Shown here piece by piece: positions 7,939 through 18,126 of a stretch of DNA of 64,000 nucleotides. Numbering within the stretch: position 1 is the stretch's first letter; every line of letters begins with the position of its first letter. The stretch comes from Streptomyces sp. NBC_00539 (GTDB taxonomy: Bacteria; Actinomycetota; Actinomycetes; Streptomycetales; Streptomycetaceae), in NCBI RefSeq assembly GCF_036346105.1, contig NZ_CP107811.1, positions 5,227,501 through 5,291,500 of the forward strand, in the 5' to 3' direction. The notes beneath the pieces are model-generated. The model had not been told where the DNA came from. It was given only the letters and a program-made list of their open reading frames with translations, and searched no databases. A program made the position numbers and the translations under genes.

Positions 7939-8853
7939 TCAGAACCAGCCCACCGCGTCCCGGACGACGTCGGGCGCGTTGGTGATGATCCCGTCCACGC
8001 CCATGCCCTGGACCTTGCGGGCCGTCGCCGCGTCGTCCACGATCCAGGTGTCCACCTCCATCGCCTTGCCGTGCGCGCCCCGCAGCCGGTGCACCGCCGC
8101 GACCCAGTCGGCCGAGATCGTGGTGTGCCACGGGTTGATCCGGTCGGTGAAGGCGGCGTAACGGGGCAGGTCGGCGACCTTCGGGGTGCCCAGGAAGGCC
8201 GTCACGATGTCCGGGCGCATGCCGTGCACGACGCGGATGGAGTCGGCGCTGAAGCTCTGCACCACCAGCCGGCGCCCGACGTGCGCCTCGTCGAGCCAGC
8301 CGAGGCGGTCCAGCAGGTCGAGGGTCTGCGCTTCGATGCCCGGGTAGAGCTCCGGCTTCTTGATCTCCAGCAGCAGCCGCTGCCGGTTGCGCTGGACCCG
8401 GTTCATGTAGTCCTTGAGGGTCGGTACGCGGGCACCCGCGTACTCCTCGCTGAACCAGCTGCCCGCGTCCAGCCGGGCGATCTCCGCGGCCGTGAAGTCC
8501 TTCACCAGCCACGGCTTGCGGCCGGGAAAGACCTGCTCGACATTGGTGGTGCGGGCCAGGCTGTCGTCGTGGATCACCACGAGTTCGCCGTCCTTGGTGC
8601 GCTGGACGTCGTTCTCGACCCAGGCGATGCCCAGCCGCATGGCGAGGTCGATCGACTCCAGGGTGTTCTCCGGGGCGTACGCCGAAGCCCCCCGGTGGGC
8701 GTACACGACGGGCGCGGACAGGCCGAGCGGGCCACCGCCCCCGGCGGGCCGGGGCGCGGGACCGGCGGCGGACGCGGCCGTCGTGCCGAGCACGGTGAGG
8801 GTCAGGCCCAAGAAGGCGGCTGCGGCCGCGGCGGCGGGTCGGACGACGTACAT
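7939..8853 (-). CDS. Secreted glycerophosphodiester phosphodiesterase
   Basis: A 304-residue exported GDPD-family enzyme that hydrolyses glycerophosphodiesters to glycerol 3-phosphate and an alcohol. A signal peptide fills the first 30 residues (MYVVRP, a long Ala/Leu core, ASAAG cleavage site). The catalytic core follows: VVYAHRGASAYAPENT with the catalytic His and Arg, ENDVQRTKDGELVVIHDDSLARTTN with the Glu-Asp metal ligands and second catalytic His, LLLEIKKP with the metal-binding Glu, and WIVDD / GIITNAPD at the C-terminal barrel strands. The ATG at 8853 has a strong AGGAGA ribosome binding site; the longer frame upstream lacks one. It probably recovers phosphate or glycerol from phospholipid or teichoic-acid debris outside the cell. 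Confidence 0.92.
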   Translation of the reverse strand: MYVVRPAAAAAAAFLGLTLTVLGTTAASAAGPAPRPAGGGGPLGLSAPVVYAHRGASAYAPENTLESIDLAMRLGIAWVENDVQRTKDGELVVIHDDSLARTTNVEQVFPGRKPWLVKDFTAAEIARLDAGSWFSEEYAGARVPTLKDYMNRVQRNRQRLLLEIKKPELYPGIEAQTLDLLDRLGWLDEAHVGRRLVVQSFSADSIRVVHGMRPDIVTAFLGTPKVADLPRYAAFTDRINPWHTTISADWVAAVHRLRGAHGKAMEVDTWIVDDAATARKVQGMGVDGIITNAPDVVRDAVGWF

Positions 8854-8918
8854 GCGTTCTCCTCGGGTCGTGAGCCCCTGCCCCTGCCTCAAACAGGCGC
8901 GAAGCGACAGACGTTGCG

Positions 8919-9023
8919 GCGATGCACTTCACGGCTATGCAGTTGACGGCGATGCACTTCACGGAGATCTGCCCCATGGAGATCCGCTGTATGGCGATCA
9001 TGGGTGTGAAGATCACCGGGCCG
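8919..9023. repeat. Seven-unit 15-bp repeat (pentapeptide-type coding remnant?)
   Basis: Between the phosphodiesterase and uvrB lie seven consecutive 15-bp units. Units 1 and 3 are identical (GCGATGCACTTCACG at 8919-8933 and 8949-8963), unit 2 differs at four positions, and units 4-7 drift but keep a G-x-GATC/ATG core. A 15-bp period equals five codons. On the minus strand one frame reads ADLHG-ADLRE then VHRRQ-LHSRE-VHRRN, close to the A(D/N)LXX pentapeptide repeat. No convincing start, RBS or full-length gene surrounds it. The remaining intergenic sequence (8854-8918 and 9024-9148) shows nothing else I can support. Confidence 0.7.
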
Positions 9024-9148
9024 CCACCGAACTACGACAAACGGACCAGGCCGCAGGGGCCCGGACGAGTACGGCGCACGGCCGGGCCGCCCCGGCCGGG
9101 TCCCCGCCGAGCCCCGCCCGGCCCGCGCCCGCAGGCGCGAATGCGTGA

Positions 9149-9171
9149 GTGTCAGTGCGGGGTCGTACGGT
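9149..9171 (+). promoter_or_regulatory. RecA-NDp / PafBC-type DNA-damage promoter of uvrB
   Basis: GTGTCAGTGCG is followed by six bases and TACGGT. The core TGTCAGTG and the 17-bp offset to the TAnnnT box match the consensus tTGTCRGTG-N8-TAnnnT. The -10 box ends at 9171, six bases before the ATG at 9178, so the mRNA should start at the initiation codon. This fixes the start of uvrB and predicts damage induction. Confidence 0.85.
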
Positions 9172-9177
9172 GGAGTC

Positions 9178-11334
<2,157 letters not shown>

Positions 11335-11426
11335 CCCGGGGCCGGTCAGTAGGGTTGGGCCAAGGGTGGCCGCGGGTACGTTCCGCGGGCCCTCATCGGG
11401 GCGGGTAGAAGGAGAGGGGACAGCGC

Positions 11427-12005
11427 GTGACGGTCAACATGACCAAGGGTCAGGCCATCAGTCTGGAGAAGCGGGGCGGGGGCAGCCTGACCGCGGTCCG
11501 GATGGGCCTCGGCTGGCAGGCGGCCAAGCGCCGCGGCCTGTTCGGCTCGCGGACCCGCGAGATCGACCTGGACGCGTCGGCGGTGCTCTTCGCCGACAAG
11601 CAGCCGGTGGACGTGGTGTTCTTCCGGCACCTGCAGAGCGACGACGGCTCCGTGCGCCACACCGGCGACAACCTCGTCGGCGGCGTCGGCCAGGGCGGGG
11701 ACGACGAGGCGATCCTCGTGGACCTCCAGCGCGTGCCGGTCCACATCGACCAGATCGTCTTCACGGTGAACTCCTTCACCGGGCAGACCTTCCAGGAGGT
11801 GCAGAACGCCTTCTGCCGCATCGTCGACGAGACCAACGGCCAGGAACTGGCCCGGTACACCCTCGACGGCGGCGGCGCGTACACCGCGCAGATCATGGCG
11901 AAGGTGTCGCGCGTCGGCGCGGGCTGGCAGATGACGGCCCTGGGCAACCCGGCGAACGGCCGGACCTTCCAGGACCTGATGCCGGCGATCCTGCCGCACC
12001 TGTAA
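11427..12005 (+). CDS. terD: TerD-family calcium-binding stress protein
   Basis: A 192-residue TerD-domain protein. The N-terminus MTKGQAISLEKRGG and the internal DLDASAVLFADKQPVDVVFF, GDDEAILVDLQRVP, IVFTVNSFTG and FCRIVDETNGQELARYTL follow the TerD family, in which paired Asp residues bind Ca2+. These proteins are linked to tellurite and general envelope stress, and Streptomyces carries several paralogues with roles in differentiation; the exact job here is unknown. The internal RGLFGSRTREIDLD differs from the E. coli protein, as is common in actinobacteria. GTG at 11427 follows GGAGAGG. It is the first gene of a Ter group (TerD, a TerD fusion, TerC) and a TAGGGT box at 11349-11354 is a possible promoter element. 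Confidence 0.93.
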   Translation: MTVNMTKGQAISLEKRGGGSLTAVRMGLGWQAAKRRGLFGSRTREIDLDASAVLFADKQPVDVVFFRHLQSDDGSVRHTGDNLVGGVGQGGDDEAILVDLQRVPVHIDQIVFTVNSFTGQTFQEVQNAFCRIVDETNGQELARYTLDGGGAYTAQIMAKVSRVGAGWQMTALGNPANGRTFQDLMPAILPHL

Positions 12006-12113
12006 GAAGCACGCAGGACGCCTGCAGGCAGCCTGCAAGAGGCGGCGCCCACGGGCGCGGACGGCCAACAGCACAGAGCGCACGGGACAGAAGGCACGGG
12101 GGAGGGCTGCACG

Positions 12114-13973
12114 ATGACGGCCGAATTGGTCCGGGGGCAGAACCACCCCCTGTCCCGGCACCAGGTGGAGATCAGGGTCACGGCGGGTACCCCCGTACTG
12201 GCCCTGGTCTCGGCCGGAGACGACGAGGGCCGACTGCCCGGTCCCGAGGCGCTGGCGCACCCCGGCGCCCGGGTCCTTCCGGGGCTCGAGGCACCGGGGG
12301 CGGCGGCCGAGCGGCACCGGTTCCCCCTGGACCTCGACGCCGTGGGGGCGGCCGTGCACCGGGTCCGCGTGGTGCTCGCCCTGCCGCCCGGCGGACCGGC
12401 GCGCTTCGGCGCGGTCCCGGCGCCGCACGTGGCGGTGGCCGGACCCGACGGCGCCGAGGCCGCCGCCTACACGATGACGGGGCTGGACCCGGAGAGCGCC
12501 GTCGTCGCCCTGGAGCTGTACCGCAGGCAGGACGCCTGGAAGGTCCGCGCCGTCGGCCAGGGCTATGCCGAGGGGCTGGGCGCCCTGCTCGCAGACGCCG
12601 GACTGCCCGGCCCGGCCGCCACCGCACTGGCCGCGGCGGCCCTGGCGGTGGACACCCCCCTGGTGACGGCCGCACCCGCCGCACCGCGCGACCTGCCCGG
12701 CCGGGACGCAGACCCGGCCGCAGCCCCCGCGCCGACGGCCATCGACTACGCGCACCCGCGCCGGCGTCGCACCACCACCGAGCCGCCCGAGCCGGCGCCC
12801 GCGCCCGAGGCTCCCGAACAACCCGGGACGGCGCCGCGCCCCGTCGCGGGGGACGCCAGCGGCTGGTCCATGGAGGAGCGGCTCTACAACCAGGTCTGGG
12901 GCATGTTCGAGGACCTGGCGCGCACGGTGGCCGCCTACCGCAGCGCCGTCGACTTCGCCGACTCCCGGCTCGACCGGGAACTGGACGACGCCCTGTCCGA
13001 CCCCCGCGCCCGCCTCGCCGGCAACGCGGCGCGGGACGCCGCGCGCGCCCGCCGTGACGAACTCGTCGCCCGGGCCCAAGCCGTGCTCGACCGGGACCTC
13101 GCCCAGCTGCGCGCCGAGTCCGAGGTCGTCGAACCCGCGCTGCCCGCCGCGTACGCCCGCTGGGACAACCCCGTGTGGCACGGCGCGGGCGCGCCGGACG
13201 AAGACCCGCTCGCGCTGCGCCTGGGCGACCTGAGCCTGCCCGAGGCGCCGGGCCTGCGGGTGCCGATGCTGATGCGGCTCCCGCTGGAGCGCGGCCTGTG
13301 GATCGACAACGGCCGTACCGGCTCCGAGGCCGCCATGACCATGGACACCGACCGGCTGCGCCGTCTCGCCATGGACATGGCCGTGGCGCACGCGGTGCGG
13401 CTGCTCGCCGTCCACCCGGGCGGCCGGTTCTCCGTCCACGTCATCGACGCGGCCGGGGCCGGGGCCGCCGCCCTGGCGCCCCTCGTCCGCTCGGGCGTGC
13501 TGGCCGCCCCGCCCGCCGCGGGCGCGGCGGGCGTCACCGAGACCCTGGAGCGGCTGACCCGACGGGTGGACCTCGTGCAGATGGCGGTGCGCGCCGGGGC
13601 GCCCGAGGAGCTGCCCCCGGATGTGGATCCGGCCGACCAGCTGCTGATCGTGCACGACTTCCCGCACGGCTTCGACGACCGCGCCGTGACCCGGCTGCGC
13701 TACCTGGCCGACGAGGGGCCGTCGGTCGGCGTGCACCTGCTGATGGTGGCCGACCGCGACGAGGCCTCGGCGTACGGGCCGTTGCTCGACCCCCTGTGGC
13801 GGGCGCTGATGCGCCTGTCGCCCGTACCGGACCACCACCTGGCCGACCCGTGGGTCCACCACGCCTGGACCTTCGAACCGGACCTTCCGCCGCAGCACAG
13901 CGCGGTCCTGGACCGGGCGCTGGAGCAGGCGGTCCAGCGGATGGGGGAGGCGCGGCGCGGCGCCCGGCCCTGA
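12114..13973 (+). CDS. TerD-like domain fused to a degenerate FtsK/EccC-like region
   Basis: A 619-residue multidomain protein. Residues 1-170 are a diverged TerD domain (VRGQNHPLSRHQVEIRV, FPLDLDAVG, VVLALPPGG, YTMTGLDPESAVVALELYRR). A Pro/Ala-rich linker (about 190-250) leads to a helical segment with probable coiled coil (about 255-345). The last 250 residues (LERGLWIDNG, MDMAVAHAVRLLAVHPGG, VDLVQMAVRAG, QLLIVHDFPHGFDD, EGPSVGVHLLMVADR) follow the strand and helix order of an FtsK/EccC-type ATPase, yet no GxxxxGK(S/T) P-loop is present, so it probably cannot hydrolyse ATP. The start has a GGGGGAGGG ribosome binding site. It follows terD by 108 bp and is likely co-transcribed. A scaffold role in Ter-related stress complexes is only an inference. 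Confidence 0.8.
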   Translation: MTAELVRGQNHPLSRHQVEIRVTAGTPVLALVSAGDDEGRLPGPEALAHPGARVLPGLEAPGAAAERHRFPLDLDAVGAAVHRVRVVLALPPGGPARFGAVPAPHVAVAGPDGAEAAAYTMTGLDPESAVVALELYRRQDAWKVRAVGQGYAEGLGALLADAGLPGPAATALAAAALAVDTPLVTAAPAAPRDLPGRDADPAAAPAPTAIDYAHPRRRRTTTEPPEPAPAPEAPEQPGTAPRPVAGDASGWSMEERLYNQVWGMFEDLARTVAAYRSAVDFADSRLDRELDDALSDPRARLAGNAARDAARARRDELVARAQAVLDRDLAQLRAESEVVEPALPAAYARWDNPVWHGAGAPDEDPLALRLGDLSLPEAPGLRVPMLMRLPLERGLWIDNGRTGSEAAMTMDTDRLRRLAMDMAVAHAVRLLAVHPGGRFSVHVIDAAGAGAAALAPLVRSGVLAAPPAAGAAGVTETLERLTRRVDLVQMAVRAGAPEELPPDVDPADQLLIVHDFPHGFDDRAVTRLRYLADEGPSVGVHLLMVADRDEASAYGPLLDPLWRALMRLSPVPDHHLADPWVHHAWTFEPDLPPQHSAVLDRALEQAVQRMGEARRGARP

Positions 13974-14088
13974 GGTGCGTCCGGCCCGAGGTGCCCGCCC
14001 TATGCCCTGCGGTGTACCCGGCCTGCGGTGTACCCGGTCCGGCCATGACCTCCGGGTGACCCTTCGCTGACCTTTTCTTGGGTTCCTC

Positions 14089-14118
14089 TTTACCTTCACC
14101 CCCTCCGGCGGCTAACCT
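14089..14118 (+). promoter_or_regulatory. Possible sigma-70 promoter for the terC leader
   Basis: TTTACC (14089-14094) and TAACCT (14113-14118) are separated by 18 bp, a plausible principal-sigma promoter. The predicted transcript begins around 14125, exactly where the riboswitch-like fold begins, which is the best argument for it. The hexamers are only partial matches to consensus. Confidence 0.5.
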
Positions 14119-14124
14119 GGGAAG

Positions 14125-14263
14125 CGCGGAGGGGAGTATTCCTGCTTTCCTGCTACGGCGTGCCCGTCAATACGGACCCTGCCCGGTCAAGGGACCGGAG
14201 CCGGTCCCGGGGCGTCGGCCCGCGGCCTCCAGGCCGCCCGGGTGGAAGAGACCTCCGGCAGCG
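14125..14263 (+). ncRNA. yybP-ykoY (Mn2+) riboswitch candidate before terC
   Basis: The 5' leader of terC carries the two conserved blocks of the yybP-ykoY motif: GCGGAGGGGAGTATTCC at the 5' side (14126-14142) and GGTGGAAGAGACCTCCGGC at the 3' side (14241-14259). The terminal P1 helix pairs GCGGAGG with CCTCCGgC, enclosing GC-rich arms (for example the GACCGG/CCGGTC and GCGGCCT/AGGCCGC hairpins). This class senses Mn2+ and very often controls TerC-type or P-type Mn exporters, which fits the gene that follows 47 bp downstream. I identified it by eye; a covariance-model search (Rfam RF00080) would settle it. Confidence 0.82.
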
Positions 14264-14310
14264 ATGACGCTGACGCAGTGCTGAGCCATCCCGCCGGAGG
14301 CGTGTAGACA

Positions 14311-15294
14311 ATGGACGTTTCAACGACCCTCTGGGTGCTGACCATCTTGGGTCTCGGCATCCTCATCGGAGCCGACTTCCTCATCGGCCGCAAACCCCAT
14401 GACGTGACCATCAAGGAAGCCGGCATCTGGACGGTCGTCTGGATCGTCCTCGCCGTGCTCTTCGGTCTCGGCCTGCTGTTCTTCGGCAACGGCCAGGCCT
14501 CCCAGGAGTTCTTCGCGGGCTTCGTCACCGAGAAGTCCCTGAGTGTGGACAACCTCTTCGTCTTCGTCCTGATCATGGCGAAGTTCGCCGTGCCGTCCCA
14601 CCTCCAGCAGCGCGTCCTGCTGGTCGGCGTACTGATCGCCCTGGTGCTCCGCGCGGTCTTCATCGCGGCCGGCGCCGCGATCATCGCGAGCTTCTCGTGG
14701 ATCTTCTTCCTCTTCGGCGCCTTCCTGATCTACACCGCCTGGAAGCTGATCCAGGAGGCGCGCAAGGACGAAGAGGAGGAGGAGTTCGAGGAGAACCGCC
14801 TCCTCAAGTCGGTCGAGAAGAAGTTCGGCGTCGCCGACAGGTACCACGGTACGAAGCTCTTCATCCGCAGCAACGGCAAGCGCGTCCTGACCCCGCTGAT
14901 GGTCGTCATGCTCGCCATCGGCACCACCGACGTGCTGTTCGCCCTCGACTCGATCCCCGCGATCTTCGGCCTCACCCAGGATCCGTACATCGTCTTCACC
15001 GCCAACGCCTTCGCGCTGATGGGTCTGCGCCAGCTGTACTTCCTCATCGGCGGCCTGCTCAAGAAGCTGGTCCACCTCAGCTACGGCCTGTCCGTCATCC
15101 TCGGGTTCATCGGCGTCAAGCTGCTGCTGCACGCGCTGCACGAGTCGGGGGTGCACGTCCCGCAGATCTCCATCCCGGTCTCCCTGGGCGTCATCTGCGG
15201 TGTCCTGGCCGTCACCACGGTCACCAGCCTGATCGCCTCCAAGAAGCAGGCGGCCGCCGAGGAGGCCGCCCGCCCGCAGAGCGTCGACGCCTGA
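14311..15294 (+). CDS. terC: TerC-family integral membrane protein, probable Mn exporter
   Basis: A 327-residue membrane protein with eight or nine predicted helices. The TerC signature EKSLSVDNLFVFVLIM contains the acidic and polar residues (E, D, N) that line the ion path, and a second copy of the pattern, TDVLFALDSIPAIFGL, lies in the C-terminal half. The acidic loop KDEEEEEFEENR in the middle is cytoplasmic. TerC relatives in other bacteria export Mn2+, and some metallate secreted enzymes; the riboswitch candidate in its leader supports a manganese role over tellurite resistance. ATG at 14311 is preceded by GGAGG. A GC-rich hairpin just past the stop ends transcription toward the convergent transporter. 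Confidence 0.95.
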   Translation: MDVSTTLWVLTILGLGILIGADFLIGRKPHDVTIKEAGIWTVVWIVLAVLFGLGLLFFGNGQASQEFFAGFVTEKSLSVDNLFVFVLIMAKFAVPSHLQQRVLLVGVLIALVLRAVFIAAGAAIIASFSWIFFLFGAFLIYTAWKLIQEARKDEEEEEFEENRLLKSVEKKFGVADRYHGTKLFIRSNGKRVLTPLMVVMLAIGTTDVLFALDSIPAIFGLTQDPYIVFTANAFALMGLRQLYFLIGGLLKKLVHLSYGLSVILGFIGVKLLLHALHESGVHVPQISIPVSLGVICGVLAVTTVTSLIASKKQAAAEEAARPQSVDA

Positions 15295-15304
15295 TCCCCG
15301 GCGG

Positions 15305-16657
15305 CTACACGGGGGCGGCCGCTCCGGCCGCCCCCTCCTGCGTACCCGCGCCCGGGGCCGCGGCCGGCCCCGCGACGGCGGGGTTCGTCTCCGGCAGGAG
15401 CGCGAAGCAGGCCAGGCTCACCAGGGCCATACCGCTCAGGTACAGGGCCACGCCCCACGGCGGGCCGGCGCCGTCCGCCAGCGCCGTCGCCACGATCGGG
15501 GTCAGGGCGCCGCCCAGCACGCCGCCCAGGTTGTAGCCGACGGCCGCCCCGGTGCACCGCACGTGCGGGGCGTACAGCTCGGGAAGGTACGCCCCCACCA
15601 CCGCGAAGGTCGTCACCATGCCCAACAGGCCGCCCAGTAGCCCCAGCGTCATCAGCAGCGGATCCGACGTGCACAGCAGCGCGACGAAGGGCGGCATCCA
15701 CACCGCGCAGACCGCGCAGCCGGTCAGGCACAGGGGCTTGCGGCCGTAGCGGTCGCCCAGCACCGCCAGCAGCGGGGTCAGCAGGCCCTGGAGCACGACG
15801 GCCGTCATGATGCAGGCCAGCACCACCGTGCGGTCCACCCCGAGGTGCCCCGTCGCGTAGGCCAGGGACCAGGTGGTGGCCGCGTAGAAGACGGCGTATC
15901 CGCAGGCGAGGGCGCCACCGGTCAGCAGGAGCAGCCGCCAGTGACCGCGGACCACGTCGGACAGCGGTGCCTTCGCGCGCCGCCCGGTCTCCGCGAGCGC
16001 CCGGAACTGCGGGGTCTCCTCCACGGAGCGGCGCAGCCACAGCCCGGTCAGGGCCAGCAGCCCGGCGGCCCAGAACGGCACCCGCCAGCCCCAGGCGGTG
16101 AACTGCTCCTCGGTCAGGGCGGCCGACAGGGCCAGCACCATCCCGTTGGCCAGTACGAAACCCACCGGCGGCCCCGTCTGCGGGAAGCTCGACCACAGCC
16201 CGCGCCGGCCCGGCGGGGCGTGCTCGGCGGTCAGCAGCACCGCGCCGCCCCACTCGCCGCCCAGCCCGAGCCCCTGGAGGAAGCGCAGCAGGAGCAGCAG
16301 GACGGGCGCGGCCGTGCCGATGGAGGCGTAGGGGGGCACGCAGCCGACCGCCACGGTGGCCAGGCCGGTGAGCAGCAGCGAGCCGAGCAGCACGGGGCGG
16401 CGCCCGTAGCGGTCGCCGATGTGGCCGAAGACGGCGGAGCCCAGGGGGCGGGCGAGGAAGCCGACGCCGAAGGTGCCGAAGGCGGCGAGGGTCCCGGCGA
16501 GGGGTGAGAAGGACGGGAAGAAGAGCGGGCCGAGCACCAGGGCGGCGGCCGTGCCGTAGACGAAGAAGTCGTAGAACTCCACGGCGGTCCCGGCGAGGGA
16601 GGCCAGAGCGAGCCGCGGCATCGAGGGGGAGCGGCCCGGGGAGGGGTCTTGTTGCAT
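15305..16657 (-). CDS. MFS transporter of the metabolite:H+ symporter (MHS) type
   Basis: A 450-residue MFS protein close to ShiA/ProP-like MHS symporters. Characteristic elements are the first-helix motif GTAVEFYDFFVYGTAAALV, the loop GHIGDRYGRRPVLL, the amphipathic LRFLQGLGLGGEWGGAVLL, VEETPQFRAL after helix 6, and the second DRYGRKPLCL loop. This family imports organic acids, shikimate, proline/betaine or aromatic acids; the substrate here is unknown. The ATG at 16657 has no Shine-Dalgarno, but TAATTG ends 7 bp upstream, pointing to a leaderless mRNA; the longer open frame upstream lacks support. Its 3' end overlaps the hairpin that terminates terC. Confidence 0.9.
   Translation of the reverse strand: MQQDPSPGRSPSMPRLALASLAGTAVEFYDFFVYGTAAALVLGPLFFPSFSPLAGTLAAFGTFGVGFLARPLGSAVFGHIGDRYGRRPVLLGSLLLTGLATVAVGCVPPYASIGTAAPVLLLLLRFLQGLGLGGEWGGAVLLTAEHAPPGRRGLWSSFPQTGPPVGFVLANGMVLALSAALTEEQFTAWGWRVPFWAAGLLALTGLWLRRSVEETPQFRALAETGRRAKAPLSDVVRGHWRLLLLTGGALACGYAVFYAATTWSLAYATGHLGVDRTVVLACIMTAVVLQGLLTPLLAVLGDRYGRKPLCLTGCAVCAVWMPPFVALLCTSDPLLMTLGLLGGLLGMVTTFAVVGAYLPELYAPHVRCTGAAVGYNLGGVLGGALTPIVATALADGAGPPWGVALYLSGMALVSLACFALLPETNPAVAGPAAAPGAGTQEGAAGAAAPV
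15311..15335. terminator. Bidirectional hairpin between terC and the MHS transporter
   Basis: GGGGGCGGCC and GGCCGCCCCC form a perfect 10-bp stem around a five-base loop, 16 bp after the terC stop and within the last codons of the convergent gene. It is placed to end both transcripts; there is no T tract, as usual in Streptomyces. Confidence 0.65.
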
Positions 16658-16767
16658 GGTGCAGCAATTACCCCGCCCCGGGGACGAAGGGCGCGCGTCC
16701 GGCCATGATCGACCGGAAGGAGTGCTCGCGCGCCCCGTGTTGACCCGCCCCGCAGGTGAGTGCGGTA

Positions 16768-17424
16768 CTACCAGCCGCGCTCGCGCCACTCGGCCAGGTG
16801 GGGCCGCTCGGCGCCGAGCGAGGTGTCGTTTCCGTGGCCCGGGTAGACCCAGGTCTCGTCCGGCAGGCGCGCGAAGAGCTTCTCCTCCACGTCGTCGAGC
16901 AGCCGGACGAAGGCCTGCGGGTCGCCCCAGGTGTTGCCGACGCCGCCCGGGAACAGGCAGTCGCCGGTGAACACGTGCGGGTGCCCGTGCGGGTCGTCGT
17001 AGACCAGCGCGATCGAGCCGGGGGTGTGCCCGACCAGGTGGCGGGCGGTCAGCGTGACCCGCCCCACCGTGACCGTGTCGCCGTCCTCGACCAGGACGTC
17101 GGTCGGGACCGGGATCCCCTCGGCGTCGTGCGCGCCCGCGTACGTCCGCGCACCCGTCGCCTCGACCACGGCCGCGAGCGCGCCCCAGTGGTCGCCGTGG
17201 CGGTGGGTGGTGACGACGGAGGCGATGCCGTCGTCACCGATCAGGCCCAGCAGCGTGTCCGCCTCGGCGGCCGCGTCGATCAGCAGCTGCTCGCCGGTGG
17301 CCCGGCAGCGCAGCAGGTAGGCGTTGTTGTTCATCTCGCCCACCGCGACCTTGGAAATCATCAGGTCCGCGAGTTCGTGCACGTCGGCAGGACCGCCGAC
17401 CTTGACCGCTCCGCTGTACGTCAT
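16768..17424 (-). CDS. MBL-fold metallohydrolase (glyoxalase II-like)
   Basis: A 218-residue metallo-beta-lactamase-fold hydrolase. The metal motif THRHGDHWG (HxHxDH) is intact, followed by HLVGHTPGSIALVY, FTGDCLFPGGVGNT with the bridging Asp, and VYPGHGNDTSLGAE with the final His, the layout of hydroxyacylglutathione hydrolase-type enzymes. Actinobacteria lack glutathione, so a mycothiol- or other thioester substrate is likely, but this is inference. Start 17424 has the box TAGGAT eight bases upstream and no Shine-Dalgarno, so it is probably leaderless. It follows the MDMPI-fold gene by 9 bp on the same strand; both lie divergently from uvrA, an arrangement that recurs near uvrA in actinobacteria. 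Confidence 0.9.
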   Translation of the reverse strand: MTYSGAVKVGGPADVHELADLMISKVAVGEMNNNAYLLRCRATGEQLLIDAAAEADTLLGLIGDDGIASVVTTHRHGDHWGALAAVVEATGARTYAGAHDAEGIPVPTDVLVEDGDTVTVGRVTLTARHLVGHTPGSIALVYDDPHGHPHVFTGDCLFPGGVGNTWGDPQAFVRLLDDVEEKLFARLPDETWVYPGHGNDTSLGAERPHLAEWRERGW

Positions 17425-17433
17425 GACCCGATC

Positions 17434-18126
17434 CTAGAGCGGGGGGAGGGCCGGCAGGGCCCCGCCGTCGACGGTCAGGCGGGCGCCCTTGGACTCGCGG
17501 CCCGCGAGCCAGCCCAGGAGCTCGGCCGGCGGCCCGGTCAGGGTCACGGCCTCACCTGCGGCGGAGCCGGTGTGCCAGACGCCGTCGTCATGGGGCGTCC
17601 GGAGGGTGACCGGCGGTACGTCCGGGCGTCCGGCCCAGCGGTCGGCGAGGAACGCGATCTCGCGCCGGGTGAACTCCTCGGGCAGGTCCGCCAGGCCGTA
17701 GCCGGCGTCCAGGTCCACGTGGTGCAGCTCCACCTCCACGAGCCGGCGGAACGGCACGTTGGAGGCGAGGTCGGTGACGCCGCCCCGCAGCTCGACGGTC
17801 TGCGACCAGTCCTGGACGGCGTCTGTGACGGCCTGGAAGCGGTCCGCGGAATTACGGACGTCCTCCAGCTGTTCCACCAGGAGCCTGCCCGAACCGCTCT
17901 CGATGTCCGCGTCCCGTGCTTCGGCGCTCGCGTACATCGGCCGGCCCTCGAGGACGTTGACGAGGGCGTCGGCGTTGCGGGCGAGGTGGGCCAGCACGTG
18001 GCCACGGGTCCAGCCGGGCAGATGTGACTGCTCGGCGAGGGCGGCGTTGTCCAGTTTCGCGACCGCGGTCAGCAGCCGCTCCGTGGCTTCACGTACAGAT
18101 CGCAGGTCGTGCACATGATCAGTCAT
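17434..18126 (-). CDS. Maleylpyruvate isomerase-family (mycothiol-dependent, MDMPI) protein
   Basis: A 230-residue protein with an N-terminal MDMPI_N/DinB-like four-helix bundle (VREATERLLTAVAKLDNAALAEQS, LPGWTRGHVLAHLARNADAL, RLVEVELHHVDLDAGYG) and a C-terminal sterol-carrier-like part ending at TVDGGALPALPPL. The three metal-side residues H (GHVLAHLARN), E and H (EVELHHVDL) expected in mycothiol-dependent maleylpyruvate isomerase are present. The reaction is not established for this paralogue; other members handle thiol-conjugated xenobiotics. The ATG at 18126 follows TAGGCT by 8-9 bp, again a leaderless arrangement. Codons upstream of it make no family match. It may share a transcript with the MBL hydrolase. 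Confidence 0.85.
   Translation of the reverse strand: MTDHVHDLRSVREATERLLTAVAKLDNAALAEQSHLPGWTRGHVLAHLARNADALVNVLEGRPMYASAEARDADIESGSGRLLVEQLEDVRNSADRFQAVTDAVQDWSQTVELRGGVTDLASNVPFRRLVEVELHHVDLDAGYGLADLPEEFTRREIAFLADRWAGRPDVPPVTLRTPHDDGVWHTGSAAGEAVTLTGPPAELLGWLAGRESKGARLTVDGGALPALPPL

Noticed and set aside
11346..14099. A 917-residue open frame opposite the TerD genes
   Set aside because: Same antisense effect; the plus-strand genes have RBS and family motifs.
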